Positions 1 to 5,355 of a DNA stretch of 16,128 nt are shown here, in pieces (positions within the stretch are counted from its first letter, which is position 1; every line of letters begins with the position of its first letter). Both the position numbers and the translations under genes were made by a program. Where the stretch lies: assembly GCA_023231105.1 (NCBI GenBank), contig JALNWB010000088.1, positions 1 through 16,128 on the forward strand, in the 5' to 3' direction. The notes under the pieces were generated by a model. The model was not told the DNA's origin and did no database searches. It saw nothing but the letters and a program-made list of their open reading frames with translations. The DNA is from Ignavibacteriaceae bacterium (GTDB taxonomy: Bacteria > Bacteroidota > Ignavibacteria > Ignavibacteriales > Ignavibacteriaceae).

Positions 1-317
1 GCTAAGCCTTCATCAATTCTACCGGCTTTAACATCTTCAAGAACTTGGGCAAAAAACTTAGGAACAGCTTTTTTTCCGGCAGCTTTTTTAAGAGAAAGTA
101 CTCTCTCAACAATAATTGCTACGTCCATGATAGATAAGGTAATGAGCAACGATACAAGCGGACCGCCTGTATAAATTGTTCCTAAAAGATTTAACGGTAC
201 TTCTCTCCCTGCACCGTCTTTAAAGTTTGAAGGATCTCCAAAAATTAAAAGGAATATGCCTAATGCGATAGCAAAAGCGACAAAAAACAGACTGACAATG
301 AAAATGGATTGTTTCAT
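1..317 (-). CDS. ExbB/TolQ/MotA-family proton-channel protein (5' part only)
   Basis: Reading leftward from an ATG at 317-315, an open frame of 105 codons runs off the window edge, so only the N-terminal part is visible. It starts with a hydrophobic segment at residues 4-24, has a short loop with charged residues, then a second hydrophobic stretch containing TGGPLVSLLITLSIMDVAII followed by VERV and a basic KKAAGKKA segment. This GGP...hydrophobic...(I/V)ER pattern is typical of the first ExbB/TolQ transmembrane helix and the cytoplasmic start behind it. Family members form an inner-membrane proton channel that, with ExbD/TolR, energises TonB or Tol functions at the outer membrane. A good Shine-Dalgarno sequence (GAGGAG on the minus strand, about 327-332) supports the start. 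It is on the same strand as dnaA but separated by 426 bases, so it is probably its own unit. ExbB versus TolQ cannot be settled without the C-terminal part. Confidence 0.85.
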   Translation of the reverse strand, partial: MKQSIFIVSLFFVAFAIALGIFLLIFGDPSNFKDGAGREVPLNLLGTIYTGGPLVSLLITLSIMDVAIIVERVLSLKKAAGKKAVPKFFAQVLEDVKAGRIDEGL

Positions 318-564
318 TTATTATTTCTCCTCGATAGTGATTTTTTATAAAACACTTTTTGTTTAATAAAATTAGTTATTCTAAACCGTTAATTTAATTC
401 ACAAACGTTAGCAAACTTTCTTTTAACAGATATGAATACACATTCTAAAAATAGAGTTTCCTTAATTTATTTCAAAATAAATTAAACTTTATTTTTAAGC
501 TTTTTTCAAATTTCTAACTTGCACGCCAGTATATATATTAATTATTAAGTTTTTAAATTTAAAA

Positions 565-583
565 CTAATAATTATAATAATAG
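565..583 (-). other. Candidate DnaA-trio element
   Basis: On the minus strand this reads CTATTATTATAATTATTAG. Its complement read 3' to 5' is GAT-AAT-AAT-ATT-AAT-AAT, that is, five of six triplets fit the published DnaA-trio form 3'-(G/A)AT-5'. It abuts two tandem DnaA-like boxes with no spacer, whereas the B. subtilis element has a short GC-rich spacer. In such AT-rich DNA a triplet run could arise by chance, so the position next to the boxes is the real argument. Confidence 0.4.
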
Positions 584-600
584 TGTTGATATGTTGATAA
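584..600 (-). other. Tandem DnaA-like boxes downstream of dnaA
   Basis: The plus strand reads TGTTGATATGTTGATAA, a direct repeat of the 8-mer TGTTGATA. On the minus strand the outer copy (600-592) is TTATCAACA, one base from the consensus TTATCCACA, and the inner copy (592-584) is ATATCAACA. TTATCAACA is used again in the dnaA-rpmH spacer (2400-2408), which supports it as a real binding site in this genome. Confidence 0.5.
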
Positions 601-733
601 CCAACGAACTCTTTTTAATAAAACAACTTAGAAAAATTCAATTACTTTTTTAATGTTAGTTTAATCTTAAAAACAAACAGATATATTTCTTTTTGTTTAC
701 AACCGTTAAATGTTAACAAGTTTTTAAGAGTTA

Positions 734-774
734 AAAAAACAAGTTATGAACATGCTAATTCTATCTTGTTTTTT
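734..774 (-). terminator. Possible weak terminator overlapping the end of dnaA
   Basis: A 10-bp inverted repeat (AAAAAACAAG at 734-743 and CTTGTTTTTT at 765-774) flanks a 21-base loop containing the dnaA stop codon. In the leftward transcript the stem is followed by a run of U. The stem is almost all A-U with only two G-C pairs, so it is a weak candidate. Confidence 0.3.
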
Positions 775-2159
775 ATTGAAACTAACGTTTCCTTAAAAGA
801 CTTATCTTTTTGCAAAAGTAAGTCTATTGTAGAGCATGCATGAATAACGGTTGAATGATCTCTTCCGCCAAAATGCAGCCCAATGGTTTTTAACGATGAT
901 TTTGTTAGTTCCTTTGATAAATACATCGATAACTGCCTTGCCAGCACAACTTCTTGCTTTCTTGTTTTATCTCTTACTTTGTTTTCTTCAACACTTAAAA
1001 ATTCACATGTAATCTTTGTAATAATATCTATTCCGATATTTATTTTTTTGGAAGTAGAAATTTCTCTAACAGATTTTTTAACCAGCTCAAGCGTAATCTC
1101 TTTTGAGTTAAGTGAAACGTTCGCCAGTAGTTTAATTAAACAACCTTCAAGCTCACGGATATTTGAAGTAATGTTTGTAGCAATATATTCCAAAATTTCA
1201 TTTGAAATAGCTATACCAAAATCGTTCGCTTTTTTGCTAAGGATCGCAATCCTGGTTTCATAGTCAGGTGGTTGAATATCTGCCTGTAATCCCCAATGAA
1301 ATCTTGAAATTAATCTTTCGTCCATTCCTTTTAAATCTTTTGGAGCTTTATCACTTGAAAGAATAATTTGTTTTCCTGATTGATGTAAGGTATTGAAGAT
1401 ATTAAAGAAATATTCTTGAGTTTTTTCCTTGTGAATTAAAAATTGTATATCGTCAAGAATTAATACGTCCATAGCTCTGTAATAAGCTGAAAACTCATTT
1501 GCTTTATTATTTTGAATAGAATCTAAAAATTCAACAGTAAATTGATCGGACGAAAGGTATATAATTTTCTTCCCCGGTAATTTTAATAATATTTCATTTC
1601 CAATTGCTTGAATTAAGTGGGTTTTGCCAAGGCCAACACCGCCGTAAACAAAAAACGGATTAAAAGCAGTGCCCCCAGGGTTTTCACTTATTGCTCCGGC
1701 CGCAGCTCTTGCAAGTTGATTTCCTTCCCCTTTTATAAAATTATCAAAAGTATATTTTGGGTTTAATGAGTTTTTAATTTTTTCAACTGGTTTCTGTTGA
1801 GGGAAAAAAGAGTTTTCTTGTTTTTTGACAGGTTGTTGACTCTGGTGGGCTTTTGTTTTTTCGGGTTCCTGTTCAAAATCATTAACCACAACATATTCTA
1901 ATTTGGCTTCATCCCCGGCGGCAGATTTTAGGGCTTTAGTTATAAGAGATTTATAATGCTCTTCAATCCATTCCCAATGAAAATTTCCCGGAAGCTCAAC
2001 CATTAGAATATTATTTTGACATCCAACCGGTTTTATCGGAAGAAACCACGTGCTATAAGCCATCGGACTAACATTTTCTTTTATAATCTTAAGACAATTT
2101 AGCCAAATTCTTTCGGGGGTTAGGGTTTGAGTTGAATATGAAGAATCAAGAGTAATCAT
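744..2159 (-). CDS. dnaA: Chromosomal replication initiator protein DnaA
   Basis: This 471-residue protein is the ATP-dependent initiator that binds DnaA boxes at oriC, unwinds the duplex and helps load the replicative helicase. All four domains are visible: the N-terminal interaction domain I (about 1-90), a polar Q/K-rich linker II (about 95-135), the AAA+ domain III (about 136-345) and the helix-turn-helix domain IV (about 365-471). Key motifs are Walker A GGVGLGKTH at 173-181, Walker B LILDDIQF at 233-240, sensor 1 IILSSD at 265-270, ISRF with the arginine finger near R286, NIRELEG (sensor 2) at 333-339, and the DnaA-box-recognition motif GRDHSTVIHACSTI at 432-445. The length is normal for the family. 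The ATG at 2159 has only a weak upstream GGAAA. It diverges from rpmH, the usual origin layout, but dnaN does not follow. DnaA-like boxes lie on both sides, including one 4 bases before the start codon, which suggests autoregulation. Confidence 0.98.
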   Translation of the reverse strand: MITLDSSYSTQTLTPERIWLNCLKIIKENVSPMAYSTWFLPIKPVGCQNNILMVELPGNFHWEWIEEHYKSLITKALKSAAGDEAKLEYVVVNDFEQEPEKTKAHQSQQPVKKQENSFFPQQKPVEKIKNSLNPKYTFDNFIKGEGNQLARAAAGAISENPGGTAFNPFFVYGGVGLGKTHLIQAIGNEILLKLPGKKIIYLSSDQFTVEFLDSIQNNKANEFSAYYRAMDVLILDDIQFLIHKEKTQEYFFNIFNTLHQSGKQIILSSDKAPKDLKGMDERLISRFHWGLQADIQPPDYETRIAILSKKANDFGIAISNEILEYIATNITSNIRELEGCLIKLLANVSLNSKEITLELVKKSVREISTSKKINIGIDIITKITCEFLSVEENKVRDKTRKQEVVLARQLSMYLSKELTKSSLKTIGLHFGGRDHSTVIHACSTIDLLLQKDKSFKETLVSIKNKIELACS

Positions 2160-2162
2160 TAG

Positions 2163-2171
2163 TTTTCCACA
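2163..2171 (+). promoter_or_regulatory. DnaA-box-like site beside the dnaA start
   Basis: TTTTCCACA differs from the DnaA-box consensus TTATCCACA at one base and lies 4 bases upstream of the dnaA start codon. DnaA bound there could block dnaA expression, which is inference. Confidence 0.4.
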
Positions 2172-2363
2172 AAGAAAAATTACAAAATCAATTAAAAATT
2201 AAAGAATAACAGCACTATCAATTTATTAAACCGACATTGTTAACAATTTCTTAACATTAAACACGCGCCGGTAACCCATTGTAAAAAAAGAAGATACCGC
2301 AAATCGTTTTAAATTAGTAACTTTTATTGAAAACTTGATGACGGTTTTTTCAAGGCGATAAAA

Positions 2364-2380
2364 TGTGAAACGTTTCCACA
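2364..2380. repeat. Bulged inverted repeat near the DnaA boxes
   Basis: TGTGAAACGTTTCCACA is an inverted repeat with a 10-bp perfect core, GAAACGTTTC (2367-2376), and outer TGTG/CACA arms that pair if one C is bulged. It sits 8 bases before the consensus DnaA box. It could be a protein-binding site; no known regulator motif is recognised. Confidence 0.4.
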
Positions 2381-2388
2381 ACAGCAAT

Positions 2389-2408
2389 TTATCCACATGT
2401 TATCAACA
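2389..2408 (+). other. Pair of DnaA boxes upstream of dnaA
   Basis: TTATCCACA at 2389-2397 is the perfect consensus DnaA box, and TTATCAACA at 2400-2408 is a one-mismatch copy in the same orientation two bases later. Two close boxes between dnaA and rpmH are strong evidence for an origin-related DnaA cluster. Confidence 0.7.
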
Positions 2409-2425
2409 ACCCACATGTGGTTGTT
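2405..2425. repeat. Bulged inverted repeat overlapping the second DnaA box
   Basis: AACAAC, one unpaired C, CACATGTG, then GTTGTT form a 20-of-21-base inverted repeat centred on ACATGT. It overlaps the end of the DnaA box at 2400-2408, and its CCACATGT repeats the tail of the first box (2393-2400). It may be a dimer-binding operator or an origin element; function is unknown. Confidence 0.4.
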
Positions 2426-2629
2426 TTCTTACGAAAAAATAGACAGATGAAAGTTGGATTGCAAGTTAAATTTTTGAAAAAGAAATAAAAAATTTTATTT
2501 CTTGATTTTTTCTTTAAGGTTTTCTTTTTTACGTGGTTTTTATTCAAAAACCAGTGAAATCTCAAAAGGAGCCGACTTACCAAGTATAAAGGCAAAGTTG
2601 AGGGGTAGAAATTTTCATTCTCTTTATAG

Positions 2630-2660
2630 TTGTTTATTTACCGATAAGTGGTTATTTTTG
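2630..2660 (+). promoter_or_regulatory. Candidate Bacteroidota-type promoter for rpmH
   Basis: TTG at 2630-2632, a 20-base spacer and TATTTTTG at 2653-2660 fit the -33 TTG / -7 TAnnTTTG promoter form known from Bacteroidota. Transcription would start around 2666, giving a leader of about 20 bases with AGGAGA just before the rpmH ATG. In AT-rich DNA the match could be chance. Confidence 0.35.
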
Positions 2661-2684
2661 CTTCCTTTATAATAGGAGAAAAAA

Positions 2685-2831
2685 ATGAAAAGAACTTATC
2701 AACCAAGTAATAGAAAAAGAAAAAATAAACACGGCTTTCGTGAAAGAATGAGCTCTAAAGACGGAAGAAGAATCCTTTCCAGACGTAGAGCAAAAGGAAG
2801 AAAAAGACTTACCGTAAGTGATGAAAAGTAA
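2685..2831 (+). CDS. rpmH: 50S ribosomal protein L34
   Basis: A 48-residue, very basic protein starting [18 protein letters not shown], followed by [20 protein letters not shown] and [10 protein letters not shown]. This is the full L34 pattern (KRTYQPS, then KR.....GF..RM.T..GR.vl..RR.KGR..L). L34 is a small protein of the large ribosomal subunit that packs among 23S rRNA helices. The length is normal for the family, which is about 44-52 residues. AATAGGAGA lies 5-6 bases before the ATG, a strong ribosome-binding site. It diverges from dnaA and starts the conserved rpmH-rnpA-yidD-yidC series, with rnpA only 6 bases after its stop. No oddities are seen. Confidence 0.97.
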   Translation: MKRTYQPSNRKRKNKHGFRERMSSKDGRRILSRRRAKGRKRLTVSDEK

Positions 2832-2837
2832 TGAATT

Positions 2838-3242
2838 GTGAAACCCTTTTCTTTTGGCAAAAATGAACGGATAAAAGAAAAAAAACTCTTCGAAAAATTA
2901 TATACTAGCGGAAAGATTTCCTTTTCGAGCAATAAAAAAATTAAAGCTGTTTACTTTTTTGTTGAAGACCGCAATGCCGATTTTCCTAAAGTTGCTGTTG
3001 CGGTTTCAAAAAAAGCGGGCAATGCGTTTTGGAGAAATCGTGTAAAGAGACTTCTTCGGGAAGCCTACCGCTTAAACAAACTTCCGATTTCTTCCTTTTG
3101 TAAAGAAAAGAAAAAACAGCTTTTTATTGTTTTTTCACCTTTTCTTTTAAATCAAAAAGAAAACAAAACGATTGGTGTTGTTGACGTTATACCGGGTGTT
3201 CAAGAGATGCTAAGCGCTATAATTAGAAACGAAGATAAATGA
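2838..3242 (+). CDS. rnpA: Ribonuclease P protein component
   Basis: This 134-residue basic protein is the protein subunit of RNase P, which helps the catalytic RNA remove 5' leaders from precursor tRNAs. The family signature is clear: [16 protein letters not shown] at 11-26, [20 protein letters not shown] at 52-71 with the invariant RNR at 66-68, followed by LLREAYR. The start is GTG at 2838; no in-frame ATG gives the conserved N-terminus and there is no strong Shine-Dalgarno, so translation is probably coupled to rpmH, whose stop is 6 bases upstream. The last four bases overlap yidD (ATGA), again suggesting coupling. The C-terminal tail after about residue 110 is slightly longer than in short family members but not abnormal. 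Position between rpmH and yidD is the standard order. Confidence 0.96.
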   Translation: MKPFSFGKNERIKEKKLFEKLYTSGKISFSSNKKIKAVYFFVEDRNADFPKVAVAVSKKAGNAFWRNRVKRLLREAYRLNKLPISSFCKEKKKQLFIVFSPFLLNQKENKTIGVVDVIPGVQEMLSAIIRNEDK

Positions 3243-3448
3243 AACATATTTTTATTTTTATTATTAAAGGATATCAGAAAGCAATTTCGCCGTTGTTTCC
3301 ACCTTCTTGCCGGTTTTATCCAACTTGTTCGGAATATGCAATTCAGGCATTGTCCAAATATGGTGTTTTTAAAGGCAGCGCAAAAGCAACATGGCGAATT
3401 TTACGCTGCAATCCATTTAATAAAGGAGGATTTGATCCTCTTACTTAA
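3239..3448 (+). CDS. yidD: Membrane protein insertion efficiency factor YidD
   Basis: A 69-residue member of the YidD (DUF37) family, which acts at the inner membrane and assists YidC/Sec-dependent insertion of membrane proteins. The N-terminal hydrophobic, amphipathic stretch (residues 3-10) is followed by the family core: [20 protein letters not shown] with its conserved cysteines, [15 protein letters not shown], and the terminal [12 protein letters not shown]. Length is at the low end of normal. The ATG overlaps the rnpA stop by four bases, so expression is probably coupled. yidC starts 12 bases after the stop. The 6-bp hairpin at 3426-3440 falls in the codons of the conserved GGFDPL end and is therefore not read as a regulatory element. 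Confidence 0.95.
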   Translation: MKHIFIFIIKGYQKAISPLFPPSCRFYPTCSEYAIQALSKYGVFKGSAKATWRILRCNPFNKGGFDPLT

Positions 3449-3460
3449 TACAGGAATAGT

Positions 3461-5308
3461 ATGGAAAAACAAACAACAATAGCATTTGTCTTAATTGGAG
3501 TTATTCTTATGGCGTGGCTTTATTTAAACACGCCCACCACACCTCCCGCAAAACAAAAAAAACAAGAAATAGTTAAACAGGAACAAACGCAAAAAGTTGA
3601 CGAAGCAAAAAAGGAAGAAACAAAAGAAATTCCAGTTCAAAAGGATTCAGCTTCTCTTGGTTCCTTTTTTTCATCTAAACCGCTTGCGGAAAAAACAATT
3701 GTTGTCGAAAATGATGAAGCTATTATTGAGCTTTCAACAAAGGGCGGAAAGATCACTAAATATTTTTTAAAAAAATATAATAATTGGCAATACAAAAAAA
3801 CTTCTACTGAGAAACCTTATTACGAAAAAAATGTTCAACTGCTCAATTATTCCAGGGGAAGCAGTTTTGATTTAGCTTTTATTACATCCGAGGGGAAAGC
3901 GGTTTCTACAGCCGATTTATCATTTACCCCTTCCGTTACGGCTACTGATTTAAAACTTACAGGAAACGATTCACTCACAATCTCCTTTGTTTACAACACA
4001 AAAAACAACGGGTACATAAAAAAGAATTTTACTTTTTACGGCAGCCGATATGATACGCGCTTTACAGTTGAGTTTTCCAAACTGAACAGCATTATTATAA
4101 ATGGAATGTATGATGTTGTCTGGAATAGCGGTTTGCGATTTGTTGAAGAAAATTCTGTTGACGAAGCCGCCGCTGCAAACGCAAGTGTTTTTTCAGGCGG
4201 TGAGCAAATAATTGTTGATGCGCCAAGCGGTGGTGAAAAAACAGAAAAGGATTTCGGAGGAAAAATTGATTGGGTAACTATTAGAAATAAATATTTTGCC
4301 GCAATTATAGCTCCTGAAAACAGTGATAACGTTGAAGGCGTTTACATTCAAGGGAATAGCCATCATTGGCAAAACGGAGGAATAAGAGAATATTATTCCG
4401 CCCGGTTAAAAATGAAAATGAATAATACCGAAAATTCAACAGAATCATTTTTAATTTATTTAGGACCGGTCAGCTACGATCTTTTTAAGAATTACGGAAA
4501 GAATTTTGATAAGATAATCGATTTCGGCGGATTCATTGGGCTGAAAATTATTGTTCGACCAATTGCTGAATATTTAATGCTTCCGTTGTTCAAATTTCTT
4601 CATTTATTTATTCCGAATTACGGATTTGTAATTATAGTTTTTTCTTTAATAATTAAATTAGTTACGTACCCTCTTACCAAAAGCAGTATGCATTCTATGA
4701 AAAAAATGCAAATGCTTCAACCGAAGATTGCAGAAATAAAAGAAAAATTTAAAGATGATCCAACCAAGCTGAATAAAGAAACGATGAAGCTTTATTCAAC
4801 TTACGGAATTAATCCTGCCGGCGGATGTTTGCCGATGCTGCTTCAGATGCCGATCTTTATCGCGCTCTGGGGATTATTCCAAACAGCTATTGAGTTGAGA
4901 CAGCAACCGTTTATGTTGTGGATACATGATTTATCAAAACCGGATATTATTTATCACTTAGGTTTTAAACTTCCTCTCTTCGGAATTGATCAAATAAGCG
5001 GACTTGCCCTGCTTATGGGCGTTACCACGTTTGTTCAACAAAAACAAACCGTTAAAGATCCGTCACAGCAAGCGATGGTTTATGTGATGCCGATAATGTT
5101 GACGTTTTTATTTATGTCGTTTCCTTCGGGTTTAAATTTATATTATTTTCTTTTTAATTTATTCTCAATTGCTCAGCAGTATTATGTAACAAATTATGGG
5201 AAACAAGAAATTTTAGAACCTGTGAAGAATCCCAAAAAGAAAAGTGGTTTTATGCAGCGTATGTTGGAAACCGCAGAACAAAATGCGAAAGTTAAAAACA
5301 AAAAATAA
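3461..5308 (+). CDS. yidC: Membrane protein insertase YidC
   Basis: A 615-residue Gram-negative-type YidC, the inner-membrane insertase working alone or with SecYEG. In order: a first membrane helix (about 6-23), a Lys/Glu/Gln-rich linker (28-60), a large periplasmic beta domain (about 75-335), and the 60-kDa insertase core (about 355-580). The core has membrane segments near 360-380, 386-405, 455-478, 512-525 and 540-575, the YPLTKSSMHSMKKMQMLQPK segment (403-422) and the NPAGGCLPMLLQMPIFIALW segment (451-470). By alignment from memory with E. coli YidC, the groove arginine (R366) corresponds to K399 here, a change I associate with Bacteroidota-type YidC. A lysine-rich C-terminal tail ends KVKNKK, as expected for ribosome contact. 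AGGA lies 5 bases before the ATG. It is probably co-transcribed with yidD. The following gene is not the often-seen mnmE. Confidence 0.97.
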   Translation: MEKQTTIAFVLIGVILMAWLYLNTPTTPPAKQKKQEIVKQEQTQKVDEAKKEETKEIPVQKDSASLGSFFSSKPLAEKTIVVENDEAIIELSTKGGKITKYFLKKYNNWQYKKTSTEKPYYEKNVQLLNYSRGSSFDLAFITSEGKAVSTADLSFTPSVTATDLKLTGNDSLTISFVYNTKNNGYIKKNFTFYGSRYDTRFTVEFSKLNSIIINGMYDVVWNSGLRFVEENSVDEAAAANASVFSGGEQIIVDAPSGGEKTEKDFGGKIDWVTIRNKYFAAIIAPENSDNVEGVYIQGNSHHWQNGGIREYYSARLKMKMNNTENSTESFLIYLGPVSYDLFKNYGKNFDKIIDFGGFIGLKIIVRPIAEYLMLPLFKFLHLFIPNYGFVIIVFSLIIKLVTYPLTKSSMHSMKKMQMLQPKIAEIKEKFKDDPTKLNKETMKLYSTYGINPAGGCLPMLLQMPIFIALWGLFQTAIELRQQPFMLWIHDLSKPDIIYHLGFKLPLFGIDQISGLALLMGVTTFVQQKQTVKDPSQQAMVYVMPIMLTFLFMSFPSGLNLYYFLFNLFSIAQQYYVTNYGKQEILEPVKNPKKKSGFMQRMLETAEQNAKVKNKK

Positions 5309-5355
5309 ACAACAGATATTCCTTCGCTTTTAATGGAGCAACAAAAGGAAAACCG

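Larger units (their letters stand above)
318..743. other. AT-rich spacer downstream of dnaA; candidate unwinding half of oriC
   Basis: No gene is supported in these 426 bases. The strongest structure is at 480-600. Read on the dnaA coding (minus) strand it holds two tandem DnaA-like boxes (600-592 TTATCAACA, and an overlapping ATATCAACA at 592-584), then immediately a triplet run (583-565), then a nearly pure A/T stretch to about 530. That order (boxes, triplets, AT-rich DNA, just past the dnaA stop) is the order known for the Bacillus subtilis incC unwinding site. The boxes and composition are seen directly; the origin role is inferred. The 5' leader and promoter of the exbB-like gene must also lie here, but I cannot point to a convincing promoter. 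Confidence 0.5.
2160..2684. other. dnaA-rpmH intergenic region; candidate upstream half of oriC
   Basis: This 525-base spacer between divergent dnaA and rpmH has no supported gene; the small open frames in it are low-complexity K/F-rich shadows. It holds DnaA-box-like sequences at 2163-2171 (TTTTCCACA), 2389-2397 (TTATCCACA, the perfect consensus) and 2400-2408 (TTATCAACA), the latter two only two bases apart. Around that pair are two bulged inverted repeats (2364-2380 and 2405-2425), and further left a 12-bp palindrome ATTGTTAACAAT (2236-2247). About 2455-2545 is AT-rich DNA with T and A runs. The dnaA promoter and the rpmH promoter must both lie here. The dnaA-rpmH spacer is a classic oriC location, so an origin role is likely but inferred. 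Confidence 0.6.

Noticed and set aside
883..1263. Open frame of 126 codons on the plus strand inside dnaA
   Set aside because: It lies antisense to the conserved AAA+ and domain IV coding region of dnaA, its protein is a low-complexity F/S/I-rich sequence with no family signs, and no ribosome-binding site is visible.
2389..2595. Open frame of 68 codons on the minus strand in the dnaA-rpmH spacer
   Set aside because: Its K/F-rich sequence comes from A and T runs, and it covers the DnaA boxes. It has no recognisable domain.
2699..2932. Open frame antisense to rpmH and the start of rnpA
   Set aside because: It is a mirror of the Lys/Arg-rich rpmH codons; both plus-strand genes are certain.
3426..3440. 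Hairpin GAGGAT-TTG-ATCCTC at the end of yidD, with an AAGGAGG overlapping it
   Set aside because: These bases code the conserved GGFDPL end of YidD, and the AAGGAGG is about 30 bases from the yidC start, too far to act as its ribosome-binding site.
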